A model generated the notes under the pieces. The model was not told where the DNA came from, did not search any database, and was given only the letters and a program-made list of their open reading frames with translations. This document shows, piece by piece, positions 6,662-16,217 of a stretch of DNA of 64,000 nucleotides (position 1 is its first letter; each line of letters begins with the position of its first letter). The position numbers and the translations under genes were made by a program. Source of the stretch: PALG01 sp964495885 (lineage in GTDB: Bacteria > Bacteroidota > Bacteroidia > Flavobacteriales > Flavobacteriaceae); contig CAZBWO010000003.1 of the NCBI GenBank assembly GCA_964495885.1, forward strand, positions 165,799 through 229,798. The letters are read 5' to 3'.

Positions 6662-9358
6662 ATGGCTGAAACAAAAAAGATACGACTCAATAAAGTGCTT
6701 CGGGAATTCAACATCTCCCTTGACCGTGCTGTGGAATATTTAGGTTCCAAGGGGTTTGAGGTGGAAGCTCGTCCTACGACCAAGATTTCGGATGAGGAAT
6801 ACAAAGTGCTTTTTGAAGAATTTCAAACTGATAAGAGTAAAAAAGTAGAAGCCAAAGAGGTTGGTGAAGAAAAACGAAAGGAAAAAGAAGAACTTCGTTT
6901 GGAACGCGAGCGGGAGCAGGAAGAGAAGCAGGCCCAGAAAGAGCCTTCCAAAGTGGTAAAGGCTGAAGCAAAACTGGAAGGTCTTAAACCCGTTGGTAAA
7001 ATAGACCTTGAAGGCGCAAAGGAGAAGAAGGTAAAGGAAGATCCAAAAGAAGAAAAAGCGGAAGTAGCTCCTACACCTAAAAAGGAAGAAGTAAAGGTTA
7101 AGGAGGAAACTCCAAAAGTTGCTGAAACCCCGAAAGAGGAGCCCAAAAAAGTGGAGAAGGAAGCCCCTGTGGCAAAGAAAGCCGAAGAACCCAAAGAAAC
7201 TCCGGCGAGGCAAGAAGCAGAAACGAAGAGTGATCCAGACCGGGTGAAAACAAAATACCAAAAGCTGGATGGCCCCAACTTTACTGGAGAAAAAATTGAT
7301 CTTTCCAAATTCAAAAAGCCAGAGAAGAAAAAGGATGATGAGAAGAAGGACCGCAAAGGAAAGCGAAGAAGGATAAGTAAGGACACTGGAACTAAAAAAT
7401 TCCAAGGAAATCGTGGGAAAGGAAGAAAGTCCCACGTTGTAAAAGAGGAGCCCAGCGAGGAAGAAGTACAACGACAAGTACGGGAGACCCTTGAAAAACT
7501 CCAAGGGAAATCCAATAAAGGAAAAGGAGCCAAATACCGAAGGGAAAAGCGGGATAGTCACCGCCAAAAAACCGAGGAGGAATTGGCACAGCAAGAAAAG
7601 GAAAGTACACTACTTAAAGTTACCGAGTTTGTAACGGTGAGCGAAGTAGCGACCATGATGGGCGTTTCGGTGACCGATATTATTTCGGCCTGTATGTCCC
7701 TTGGGATGATGGTAACCATGAATCAGCGTTTAGATGCTGAAACCCTTACCATCGTTGCTGAAGAATTCGGGTACGATGTAGAATTTGTAACCGCAGATAT
7801 TGAAGAGTCCATCCAGGAAGAGGAGGATGCCCCGGAAGATATGGAGCCCCGTGCACCTATCGTGACCGTAATGGGACACGTAGATCACGGTAAAACTTCC
7901 CTTTTGGATTACATTCGTGAGGAAAATGTGATTGCCGGTGAGTCTGGGGGAATCACCCAGCACATTGGTGCCTATGGGGTAGAGTTGGAGAACGGACAAT
8001 CCATTACTTTCTTGGATACACCGGGTCACGAAGCCTTTACAGCGATGCGTGCCCGTGGAGCACAGGTAACAGATATGGCGATTATTGTAATTGCCGCAGA
8101 TGATGACATTATGCCGCAGACCAAGGAGGCCATCAGCCACGCACAAGCGGCTGGGGTGCCCATTGTGTTTGCCATCAACAAAATAGATAAGCCTACCGCC
8201 AATCCTGATAAAATTAAGGAAGGCCTTGCCAGTATGAACTTATTGGTAGAAGATTGGGGAGGTAAAATCCAATCCCATGATATTTCTGCAAAGACGGGTG
8301 ATGGTGTAAAAGAGCTTTTGGAAAAAGTGTTGTTGGAAGCAGAATTGTTAGAGTTAAAAGCCAACCCAGATCGCGCTGCTACAGGTACTGTGGTGGAAGC
8401 CTTCTTAGATAAAGGAAGGGGTTATGTGTCTACCATTTTAGTGCAAACCGGAACACTGCGTGTTGGGGATTATGTATTAGCAGGTCAGCATAGCGGAAAG
8501 GTAAAAGCCATGCACGATGAGCGTGGTAAGACCGTAAAGGAAGCAGGCCCGTCAACGCCAGTTTCCATTTTAGGATTGGATGGTGCGCCACAGGCCGGTG
8601 ATAAATTTAACGTATTTGAAGATGAGCGTGAAGCTAAATCCATTGCAGCAAAACGTACACAGCTTCAGCGTGAACAATCGGTGCGTACGCAACGCCACAT
8701 TACCTTGGATGAAATTGGAAGACGTATTGCGTTGGGTGACTTTAAGGAACTGAACATCATCCTGAAAGGGGATGTGGATGGATCAGTAGAAGCCTTAACA
8801 GATTCCTTCCTGAAACTTTCCACGGAAGAAATACAGGTAAATATCATTCACAAAGGCGTGGGTGCCATCACCGAAAGTGATGTGTTGCTAGCCTCTGCTT
8901 CAGATGCAATTATTATTGGCTTTAACGTTCGTCCGATGGGCAACGCACGCCAATTGGCAGATAAGGAAGAAATAGATATTAGAAGTTATTCCATTATTTA
9001 TGATGCCATCAATGACTTGAAAGATGCGATGGAAGGGATGTTGTCCCCAGAACTTCGGGAAGAAGTTACGGGTACTGCCGAGATTCGCGAAACCTTCAAG
9101 ATTTCCAAAATTGGTACGATTGCGGGATGTATGGTTATTAGCGGGAAAATCTTTAGAAATTCAGGTATCAGGCTCATCCGCGAGGGTGTGGTGGTGTATA
9201 CTGGGGAGTTGGAATCCTTAAAACGATTCAAGGATGATGTGAAGGAAGTTTCCAAAGGATATGACTGCGGAATGCAAGTTAAAAATTACAACGATATCAA
9301 GGAAGGAGACATTATTGAAGCCTTCCAGGAAGTAGCGGTGAAGAAAAAGCTGAAGTAA
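6662..9358 (+). CDS. infB: Translation initiation factor IF-2
   Basis: The 898 residues include an N-terminal IF2_N-like segment (about 3-50), a very long Lys/Glu-rich linker to about residue 310, a second IF2_N segment (about 315-370), and the GTPase domain with GHVDHGKT (405-412), DTPGH (452-456) and NKID (506-509). Domains II-IV follow to the end. IF-2 places initiator tRNA on the 30S subunit. The extended charged N-terminus is common in Bacteroidota. The gene ends at a strong bidirectional terminator. Confidence 0.98.
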   Translation: MAETKKIRLNKVLREFNISLDRAVEYLGSKGFEVEARPTTKISDEEYKVLFEEFQTDKSKKVEAKEVGEEKRKEKEELRLEREREQEEKQAQKEPSKVVKAEAKLEGLKPVGKIDLEGAKEKKVKEDPKEEKAEVAPTPKKEEVKVKEETPKVAETPKEEPKKVEKEAPVAKKAEEPKETPARQEAETKSDPDRVKTKYQKLDGPNFTGEKIDLSKFKKPEKKKDDEKKDRKGKRRRISKDTGTKKFQGNRGKGRKSHVVKEEPSEEEVQRQVRETLEKLQGKSNKGKGAKYRREKRDSHRQKTEEELAQQEKESTLLKVTEFVTVSEVATMMGVSVTDIISACMSLGMMVTMNQRLDAETLTIVAEEFGYDVEFVTADIEESIQEEEDAPEDMEPRAPIVTVMGHVDHGKTSLLDYIREENVIAGESGGITQHIGAYGVELENGQSITFLDTPGHEAFTAMRARGAQVTDMAIIVIAADDDIMPQTKEAISHAQAAGVPIVFAINKIDKPTANPDKIKEGLASMNLLVEDWGGKIQSHDISAKTGDGVKELLEKVLLEAELLELKANPDRAATGTVVEAFLDKGRGYVSTILVQTGTLRVGDYVLAGQHSGKVKAMHDERGKTVKEAGPSTPVSILGLDGAPQAGDKFNVFEDEREAKSIAAKRTQLQREQSVRTQRHITLDEIGRRIALGDFKELNIILKGDVDGSVEALTDSFLKLSTEEIQVNIIHKGVGAITESDVLLASASDAIIIGFNVRPMGNARQLADKEEIDIRSYSIIYDAINDLKDAMEGMLSPELREEVTGTAEIRETFKISKIGTIAGCMVISGKIFRNSGIRLIREGVVVYTGELESLKRFKDDVKEVSKGYDCGMQVKNYNDIKEGDIIEAFQEVAVKKKLK

Positions 9359-9380
9359 GTTGTAACTTCAATATAGATTA

Positions 9381-9411
9381 AAAAAAAGCGCTCTTTTGGA
9401 GCGCTTTTTTT
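9381..9411. terminator. Bidirectional terminator after infB
   Basis: AGCGCTC (9387-9393) pairs with GAGCGCT (9399-9405) around a 5-base loop, with 6 A before and T7 at the end, extending the stem. It lies 22 bases after infB and overlaps the stop codon of the convergent SPOR gene (9410-9412), so it serves both. Confidence 0.9.
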
Positions 9412-9817
9412 ATTTTTCTTCCTTTTTGTTTTTATTGGGCCGCAACACAAAGGCCGAAGGGAAATTCTCTTGAATGGCAATGAGGGCCCTATCGGCATCC
9501 AAGCGTGAATTGAAGTTTCCTACCCAAACTTTGTAATTGGGTGTTTCGTATTCTATGGAAGCGGGCCATTTTGCATATTTATTTCGGTATTCCCTAAGGA
9601 TTCCGTTGGCTCTGTTCAGTGTTCCGTAGTACAATTGAATGGTAAACGCATCTGTTAGTTTATTGTCTTTTTCCATCTCCTTTTTAAGCGATAATAATTT
9701 GGGAATCTTAGGATTTTCCGAAACAGTTACCGTCCCGGTTTGGCCTAAGGTGCTTTGAAAGGTAAAAACCACTAACAAACAGCAAATCAGTGTCTTAAAT
9801 ATTTTTTTAGAATTCAT
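9410..9817 (-). CDS. SPOR domain-containing periplasmic protein
   Basis: The 135-residue protein has an N-terminal signal peptide (about 1-25, ending FQSTLGQ). A C-terminal SPOR-like region (about 57-130) includes AFTIQLYYGTLNRANGILRE and YKVWVGNFNSRLDADRALIA, the usual beta-alpha-beta pattern with VGNF. SPOR domains bind denuded peptidoglycan glycan strands, often at division sites; here the protein would be periplasmic or surface-linked. It is divergent from the act operon, and its promoter overlaps an 18-base palindrome. Confidence 0.85.
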   Translation of the reverse strand: MNSKKIFKTLICCLLVVFTFQSTLGQTGTVTVSENPKIPKLLSLKKEMEKDNKLTDAFTIQLYYGTLNRANGILREYRNKYAKWPASIEYETPNYKVWVGNFNSRLDADRALIAIQENFPSAFVLRPNKNKKEEK

Positions 9818-9826
9818 AGTGTATCG

Positions 9827-9844
9827 TTACATTTGCAAATGTAA
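9827..9844. promoter_or_regulatory. 18-bp perfect palindrome with -7 boxes on both strands
   Basis: TTACATTTGCAAATGTAA is perfectly self-complementary. It contains TACATTTG on the plus strand (9828-9835) and the same TACATTTG on the minus strand (complement of 9836-9843), each an exact TAnnTTTG box. The minus copy is placed well for the SPOR gene (start 9817). The plus copy points to the act operon. It may also be a regulator site. Confidence 0.55.
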
Positions 9845-9941
9845 ATCTTAATAACTTTTTTTTAGGGATTATTATTATTTAGAATTGATATAAATTACTT
9901 GTTAACACTTTATTTGGATTTCTAAAATCGATCTTATGATG

Positions 9942-9949
9942 TACTTTTG
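9942..9949 (+). promoter_or_regulatory. -7 box upstream of the act operon
   Basis: TACTTTTG matches TAnnTTTG and lies about 95 bases before the chosen actA start. A TTTG at 9913-9916 is 25 bases upstream, rather far for a -33 box. The plus-strand box at 9828-9835 is an alternative or additional promoter. Confidence 0.5.
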
Positions 9950-10043
9950 CACAGTTATTTTAGGCATCAATAGGCGATCCTGAAACTGATAAAATGGTAA
10001 CCAATTGCGTGCCAAACTTATGGACAATAATTCAACCAATCGT

Positions 10044-11351
10044 ATGAAAAAGGTACCGTACCGAACGTTACACTCCACATTGTCATTCCTATGCCTGTTC
10101 ACCATACTGGCACTTTTTATAACCCCTTCCATTCAAGCCACCACATATACCCTGCCCACACAAGCGGCAGATACGGCGAAAGGGGAAAGCTTATTTAAAG
10201 CGAATTGTGCTGCCTGTCACAGGCTGTATAAAAAAATGACAGGTCCTGCCCTTTTTGAGGTAGGAGACAAATACGAAAAGGAATGGCTGTACAGCTGGAT
10301 CAAGAATAGCCAGGATATGGTAAAGTCTGGTGATGCACAGGCCATCGCTATTTTTGAAGAGTACAACGGCTCTGTGATGACAGCTTTTCCACAGTTATCC
10401 AATGAAGACATAGATAATATTATTGCCTACACTTACACACCCAAGCCTGCGCCTGTAACGCCTATTGTTGAGGGTGGGGGTACTACAACAACTGCAGATA
10501 GTGGTGTTACCAACAAAATCATTTTAGCTGCCTTAGCATTAGTATTCTTATTACTAGTGGTGATGTTGTTCTTGGTGAATAAAACCTTACGCCGTATTGC
10601 CGAAGCCAATGGGGTAGAATATGATGAGCCCACAAAGCGTACCCCAATTTGGAAAGCCTTTGCTCAAAATCAATTCTTGGTATTGGTGACTTCCATTTTC
10701 TTATTGTTGGGTGCTGCCTATTTCGCTTACGGATGGATGATGCAGGTTGGGGTAGATCAAGGATATGCGCCGGTACAGCCTATTCATTACTCGCACCGTA
10801 TCCACGCAGGGGTGAATGCAATAGACTGTAACTACTGTCACAGCTCTGCAAGAAGAAGCAAGCATTCTGGAATTCCTTCCTTGAATGTGTGTATGAACTG
10901 CCACAAGACCATTAGTGAAGTGGCCGAAGCTACCCAGGCTGAAGGAATGAACGAATACGGAGTTGATTACAACGCCCAGATTAAAAAATTATATGCAGCC
11001 GTAGGTTGGGACGAAGCATCCCAATCCTATACCGGAGAAACACAACCGGTAGAATGGGTGCGTATCCATAACCTTCCAGACTTTGCATATTTTAACCACT
11101 CACAGCATGTAACCGTCGCTGGAGTTCAGTGTCAGAAATGTCACGGGCCGGTAGAGGAAATGGAAATTATGGAACAGTTCTCACCCCTTACCATGGGATG
11201 GTGTATTAACTGTCACAGAGAAACCAACGTAAAAGTAGAAGACAACGGATACTATGAAAAAATCCATGCCGAACTTTCCAAAAAGTATGGGGTGGATAAG
11301 TTGACCGCTGCCCAGATGGGCGGATTGGAATGTGGAAAATGTCACTACTAA
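10044..11351 (+). CDS. actA: Alternative complex III subunit ActA (multiheme cytochrome c with extra N-terminal heme domain)
   Basis: From the ATG at 10044 the protein has 435 residues and a signal peptide (MKKVPYRTLHSTLSFLCLF...). An N-terminal class I cytochrome c domain has CAACH (55-59). A Pro/Thr-rich linker, two membrane segments, and a C-terminal multiheme domain with five CxxCH motifs (CNYCH, CMNCH, CQKCH, CINCH, CGKCH) follow, six in all. ActA passes electrons from the iron-sulfur subunit ActB to cytochrome c or directly to an oxidase. In-frame starts at 10005 and 10020 exist, but 10044 puts the signal peptide at the N-terminus. First gene of actABCDEF-coxBA. Confidence 0.93.
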   Translation: MKKVPYRTLHSTLSFLCLFTILALFITPSIQATTYTLPTQAADTAKGESLFKANCAACHRLYKKMTGPALFEVGDKYEKEWLYSWIKNSQDMVKSGDAQAIAIFEEYNGSVMTAFPQLSNEDIDNIIAYTYTPKPAPVTPIVEGGGTTTTADSGVTNKIILAALALVFLLLVVMLFLVNKTLRRIAEANGVEYDEPTKRTPIWKAFAQNQFLVLVTSIFLLLGAAYFAYGWMMQVGVDQGYAPVQPIHYSHRIHAGVNAIDCNYCHSSARRSKHSGIPSLNVCMNCHKTISEVAEATQAEGMNEYGVDYNAQIKKLYAAVGWDEASQSYTGETQPVEWVRIHNLPDFAYFNHSQHVTVAGVQCQKCHGPVEEMEIMEQFSPLTMGWCINCHRETNVKVEDNGYYEKIHAELSKKYGVDKLTAAQMGGLECGKCHY

Positions 11352-11382
11352 ATTAATATTGAATACTATTTTCAGATAGATT

Positions 11383-14300
11383 ATGGCATCAAACAAGAAA
11401 TATTGGAAAAGTGTTGAGGAGCTAAACCCCAATAACCCTTTGATGAAGACTATTAAGCAAAATGAATTTGCTGAACATCTTCCCGTAGATGAGTTTTTGG
11501 GAGACAAGGAAAACCTTGAGGGTTCATCCACAACACGACGTGATTTTCTTAAGTATGTAGGATTTTCAACAGCTGCCGCTACCTTGGCTGCCTGTGAAGG
11601 TCCGGTGATCAAATCCATTCCTTATGTGGTTGCCCCAGACCAAATTATTCCTGGTGTGGCCAATTATTATGCCACCACTATGGCAGATGGGTTTGATTTT
11701 GCAAACGTTTTGGTAAAAACCCGTGAGGGACGGCCTATTAAAATAGAACTAAACGATCTTTCCAATCATGGAGGGAGTGTGAATGCTAGGGTACAGGCTT
11801 CTGTACTTTCTATGTATGACAAGAATCGTTTGATGGGTCCTAAGGTAGATGGAAAGGATGCCTCTTGGAGTGAGCTGGATGCGGCAGTAGCCGGAAAGAT
11901 GGATCAAATGGCTGGAAAGGATGTGGTGTTATTAACCAGTACTTTCGCAAGTCCTTCTACCAATCAATTAATTGCAGATTTTAAAGCAAAATATACAAAT
12001 GTACGCCATGTGGTGTATGATACCGTTTCTTCCAGTGAGGCGTTGGATGCATTTCAAAATGCCTTCGGAATGCGGGCATTGCCAGACTATGATTTCAGCA
12101 AGGCTGAAGTGATTGTTTCGGTTGGTGCCGACTTCCTAGGTGATTGGAACGGTGGTGGTTTTGATAAAGGGTATGCAAAGGCACGAATTCCGAAGAACGG
12201 AAAAATGTCCCGTCATATTCAGTTTGAAGCAAATATGTCCCTTTCTGGGGCAAACGCAGATAAGCGTGTTCCTGTAAGTCCTTCAGAACAGATGAAAGTG
12301 TTGTTGGCACTTAGCGGGAATGGAAGCACCTCTGGTCTTCCAGAGCATGTTGCGGAAGCGGTTAACAACGCAAAAAGCCAGCTTCAAAAAGCGGGCAGCA
12401 AGGGAGTACTTATTACAGGTCTTCCAAATGTGCAGGCACAAAGCGTAGCGCTTAACTATAATACAACTGCTGGAAGTGTGGTAATGGATACTGCACATCC
12501 TAGAATGACCTCCCAAGGAAATGCGAAAGAAGTATTGAATGTGATGAATGGGGTGATTTCTGGAAGTGTGAAAGGATTAATTACCGTTGGAGTAAACCCG
12601 GTTTATTCCTTCCCGAATCCAGCATTCGCAGAAGCCTATAAAAACTTGGAAATGAGCTTGGCTTTTTCCATGAAGGAAGATGAAACAGCTTCCCTTGCCC
12701 AAATGGTGGCAGCTACGCCACATTATTTGGAATCTTGGGGGGATGTACAAATGAAGAAAGGGTATTTCAGCTTAATGCAACCTACCATCCGTTCGTTGTT
12801 CAACACCAGACAGTTTCAGGAGTGTTTACTGCAATGGACTGGTAACGCTAACAGTTATCATGACTATTTAAAAAATTACTGGCAATCCAATATCCTAGGT
12901 GGAAGTTCTTGGAATCAAGCGCTTCATGATGGAATTTTCAAGGCAGATGTTGCCCTTCCTGAAATGGAGGAAAACACCGCTACCTTGGAAGCGAATACTT
13001 CCGAAGGTGCCCTTGCAGCACCAGTTCAAGGAGGGTATGAATTGACCTTGTATACCAAAACATCCATGGGAGATGGCCAACAAGCCAACAACCCTTGGTT
13101 ACAGGAGATGCCAGATCCTATCAGCCGTACTACTTGGGATAACTATCTTACGATTTCCGCCGCAGATGCAGCCGAGTTAGGATTGGAAAACCTTCATGTG
13201 GCAAATGGTGCACTAAATGGAAGTTATGTGCATGTTAAGTTAGGTGATGTGGTGGTTGAAAATGTACCGGTGCTTATTCAGCCTGGTCAGGCCAAAGGAT
13301 CCGTAGGGCTAGCCCTTGGATATGGTCGTAAAGCCGCCATTCAATCTGAAATGCAAACGGGTGTAAATGCCTATGCACTATATAACAACTTTTCTTCGGT
13401 ACAAAATGTAAGCTTGGAAAAAGCAGCAGGAATGCACGAATTTGCTTGTATTCAGTTGCACAACACCATGATGGGTAGGGACATTATTAGGGAAACTTCC
13501 TTAGAGATTTTCAATACTAAGGATGTACACGATTGGAACCCTGTTCCTGAAGTTTCCAAAGATCATCAGGAAATCCCGGTTTCTTCACCAGATGCCGATC
13601 TTTGGGATGAGTTTGATCGTTCTATTGGGCATCATTTCAATTTATCTATTGATTTGAATGCGTGTACGGGATGTGGAGCGTGTGTGATTGCTTGTCATGC
13701 TGAAAATAATGTTCCTGTAGTTGGAAAGAGCGAAATGAGACGTAGCCGTGATATGCACTGGTTGCGAATTGACCGTTACTATTCCAGTGAAGAATCCTTT
13801 GAAGGGGATACAGATAAGAAAGAAAATATTTCCGGATTGGGAAGTTCCCTTTCCGAATTTGGCGAAATGGAAATTGCTTCTGCAAATCCGCAGGTGGCAT
13901 TCCAGCCTGTGATGTGTCAGCACTGTAACCATGCTCCTTGTGAAACGGTATGTCCGGTAGCTGCTACTTCCCATGGTCGTCAAGGACAAAACCATATGGC
14001 GTACAACCGTTGTGTGGGAACGCGTTATTGTGCGAATAACTGTCCGTATAAAGTACGTAGATTCAACTGGTTCCTCTATGCTGAAAACGATGAGTTTGAC
14101 TACAACATGAACAATGATTTAGGCCGTATGGTATTAAACCCAGATGTGGTAGTTCGTTCAAGAGGGGTAATGGAGAAATGTAGTATGTGTATCCAAATGA
14201 CGCAGAAAACCATTTTGGATGCCAAGAAAGCAGGAAAACCGGTAAAAGATGGCCAATTTAAAACAGCCTGTTCTGCAGCTTGTGAGAGCGGTGCGATTAA

Positions 14301-14439
14301 ATTCGGAGATATCAATGATCACAAAAGTGTGGTGTACAAAGAGAAGCATGATAAGAGGGCTTACTATTTATTGGAAGCTGTTGGAACAGAGCCCAATGTG
14401 TTCTACCACGTAAAAGTGAGAAATACAAACGAAGCATAA
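11383..14439 (+). CDS. actB: Alternative complex III subunit ActB (molybdopterin-like domain plus Fe-S domain)
   Basis: The 1,018 residues start with a Tat-type signal (TRRDFLKYVGFSTAAATLAAC, arginines at 52-53). A molybdopterin-oxidoreductase-like domain follows (about 80-740), then a ferredoxin-like domain with CTGCGACVIACH (near 760), CQHCNHAPCETVCP (near 845), CVGTRYCANNCP (near 877) and CSMCIQM (near 932) for several iron-sulfur clusters. In known alternative complex III the first domain has lost the molybdenum cofactor. ActB receives electrons from quinol at ActC and passes them to ActA. It lies 31 bases after actA and 23 before actC. Confidence 0.96.
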   Translation: MASNKKYWKSVEELNPNNPLMKTIKQNEFAEHLPVDEFLGDKENLEGSSTTRRDFLKYVGFSTAAATLAACEGPVIKSIPYVVAPDQIIPGVANYYATTMADGFDFANVLVKTREGRPIKIELNDLSNHGGSVNARVQASVLSMYDKNRLMGPKVDGKDASWSELDAAVAGKMDQMAGKDVVLLTSTFASPSTNQLIADFKAKYTNVRHVVYDTVSSSEALDAFQNAFGMRALPDYDFSKAEVIVSVGADFLGDWNGGGFDKGYAKARIPKNGKMSRHIQFEANMSLSGANADKRVPVSPSEQMKVLLALSGNGSTSGLPEHVAEAVNNAKSQLQKAGSKGVLITGLPNVQAQSVALNYNTTAGSVVMDTAHPRMTSQGNAKEVLNVMNGVISGSVKGLITVGVNPVYSFPNPAFAEAYKNLEMSLAFSMKEDETASLAQMVAATPHYLESWGDVQMKKGYFSLMQPTIRSLFNTRQFQECLLQWTGNANSYHDYLKNYWQSNILGGSSWNQALHDGIFKADVALPEMEENTATLEANTSEGALAAPVQGGYELTLYTKTSMGDGQQANNPWLQEMPDPISRTTWDNYLTISAADAAELGLENLHVANGALNGSYVHVKLGDVVVENVPVLIQPGQAKGSVGLALGYGRKAAIQSEMQTGVNAYALYNNFSSVQNVSLEKAAGMHEFACIQLHNTMMGRDIIRETSLEIFNTKDVHDWNPVPEVSKDHQEIPVSSPDADLWDEFDRSIGHHFNLSIDLNACTGCGACVIACHAENNVPVVGKSEMRRSRDMHWLRIDRYYSSEESFEGDTDKKENISGLGSSLSEFGEMEIASANPQVAFQPVMCQHCNHAPCETVCPVAATSHGRQGQNHMAYNRCVGTRYCANNCPYKVRRFNWFLYAENDEFDYNMNNDLGRMVLNPDVVVRSRGVMEKCSMCIQMTQKTILDAKKAGKPVKDGQFKTACSAACESGAIKFGDINDHKSVVYKEKHDKRAYYLLEAVGTEPNVFYHVKVRNTNEA

Positions 14440-14462
14440 ATTAAGAAACTGAATATATAGAT

Positions 14463-16214
14463 ATGGCGTCGCATTACGAAGCACCTATTAGAAGACCCTT
14501 AATCACGGGAGATAAAACCTACCACGATGTTACCGTGGATGTGGCGGCACCTGTGGAAGGAAAAGCCAACCGATCTTGGTGGATCGTATTTACCATTGCC
14601 TTGGTTGCTTTTTTATGGGGGTTGGGATGTATTATTTACACCATCTCTACCGGAATTGGAGTCTGGGGATTGAACAAAACCGTTAACTGGGCTTGGGATA
14701 TTACCAACTTTGTATGGTGGGTAGGTATTGGTCACGCAGGAACCCTAATTTCCGCAGTATTGTTGCTTTTCCGTCAGAAGTGGAGAATGGCGATTAACCG
14801 TTCTGCGGAAGCCATGACCATCTTTTCAGTAATTCAGGCGGGATTATTTCCTATCATCCACATGGGACGTCCTTGGTTGGCATATTGGGTATTACCTATC
14901 CCTAACCAGTTTGGTTCCTTATGGGTAAACTTTAACTCTCCTTTGCTTTGGGACGTATTTGCAATCTCTACCTATCTTTCGGTTTCGTTGGTATTCTGGT
15001 GGACTGGTTTACTACCCGATTTTGCAATGATCCGTGATAGAGCGATTCGTCCATTCACAAAAAGAGTATATAGCATTCTATCCTTCGGATGGAGTGGCCG
15101 TGCCAAAGACTGGCAGCGATTTGAGGAAGTTTCCTTGGTATTGGCAGGATTGGCAACACCACTTGTACTTTCAGTACACACTATTGTATCCTTTGACTTT
15201 GCCACGTCTGTGATTCCAGGCTGGCACACCACGATCTTCCCTCCTTACTTTGTGGCGGGTGCGATCTTCTCTGGATTTGCAATGGTAAATACCTTGCTTA
15301 TCATCATGCGGAAAGTTTCCAACTTGGAAAACTATATTACCATTCAGCACATTGAATTAATGAACATCGTAATTATGATTACAGGTTCCATCGTAGGGGT
15401 GGCCTATATTACAGAGTTGTTCATTGCTTGGTATTCTGGAGTTGAATACGAACAATATGCTTTCTTAAACCGTGCTACCGGACCGTACTGGTGGGCATAC
15501 TGGGCGATGATGAGCTGTAACGTTTTCTCACCACAGTTCATGTGGTTTAAACGATTGCGAACCAGCATCATGTTCTCATTCTTTATTTCCATTGTGGTAA
15601 ATATTGGAATGTGGTTTGAGCGTTTTGTAATTATCGTGACTTCATTGCACAGGGATTATCTTACGTCTTCCTGGACGATGTTCTCCCCAACTTTTGTGGA
15701 TATTGGAATCTTCATCGGAACCATCGGTTTCTTCTTTGTATTGTTCCTATTATATTCCAGAACATTCCCGGTAATTGCACAAGCTGAAGTAAAATCTATT
15801 TTAAAAGGCTCTGGAAGCTTCCATAAAAAATTACGTGCCGAAAAGGGAGATGACGTAAAGCATTATGTTATGCCCGATGGCGCTACCTATGTTGCTGAGG
15901 TGGAAACACCAGAAACCGTTCACGAAGGTGCCTTGGCTTCTTCCGAAGAAGACAAAATAAAGGTAAATACCTTATTGAGTAGTATTGGAACGTTTGATCC
16001 AGCAACCCAACAAGCAGATGATTTGAAAAAGATTAGTGGAGTTGGTCCTGTAATGGAACAAAAATTACATCAATTGGGCATTTACACCTTTGAGCAAGTA
16101 AGTAAAATGACCGACACAGAATACGATTTATTAGACAGCATTATTGACGAGTTCCCTGGAAGGGCCAAAAGAGATGATTGGGCTGGTCAAGCTGCTAAAC
16201 TTAAAAACAGTTAA
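14463..16214 (+). CDS. actC: Alternative complex III subunit ActC (NrfD/PsrC family) with helix-hairpin-helix tail
   Basis: The 583 residues hold about ten membrane segments (about 38-440) of the NrfD/PsrC family, the quinol-binding membrane subunit. After the last span comes about 140 residues not needed for that fold. Residues 519-580 contain DLKKISGVGPVMEQKLHQLG followed by IYTFEQVSKMTDTEYDLLDS, a typical helix-hairpin-helix unit (KISGVGP) as in RuvA-type and Bacteroidota L21-tail domains. The added domain is probably a protein-interaction or orphan module. ActD starts 3 bases after the stop. Confidence 0.94.
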   Translation: MASHYEAPIRRPLITGDKTYHDVTVDVAAPVEGKANRSWWIVFTIALVAFLWGLGCIIYTISTGIGVWGLNKTVNWAWDITNFVWWVGIGHAGTLISAVLLLFRQKWRMAINRSAEAMTIFSVIQAGLFPIIHMGRPWLAYWVLPIPNQFGSLWVNFNSPLLWDVFAISTYLSVSLVFWWTGLLPDFAMIRDRAIRPFTKRVYSILSFGWSGRAKDWQRFEEVSLVLAGLATPLVLSVHTIVSFDFATSVIPGWHTTIFPPYFVAGAIFSGFAMVNTLLIIMRKVSNLENYITIQHIELMNIVIMITGSIVGVAYITELFIAWYSGVEYEQYAFLNRATGPYWWAYWAMMSCNVFSPQFMWFKRLRTSIMFSFFISIVVNIGMWFERFVIIVTSLHRDYLTSSWTMFSPTFVDIGIFIGTIGFFFVLFLLYSRTFPVIAQAEVKSILKGSGSFHKKLRAEKGDDVKHYVMPDGATYVAEVETPETVHEGALASSEEDKIKVNTLLSSIGTFDPATQQADDLKKISGVGPVMEQKLHQLGIYTFEQVSKMTDTEYDLLDSIIDEFPGRAKRDDWAGQAAKLKNS

Positions 16215-16217
16215 TGT

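Noticed and set aside
6740..7610. Several long minus-strand frames opposite the infB linker
   Set aside because: They arise from the Lys/Glu-rich coding strand, which gives Phe/Leu/Ser-rich frames on the other strand. infB is complete and well supported here.
11383..14439. ActB as a true molybdenum oxidoreductase
   Set aside because: The gene lies in a full alternative complex III operon, and the family is known to have lost the cofactor; the Fe-S domain and Tat signal fit ActB.
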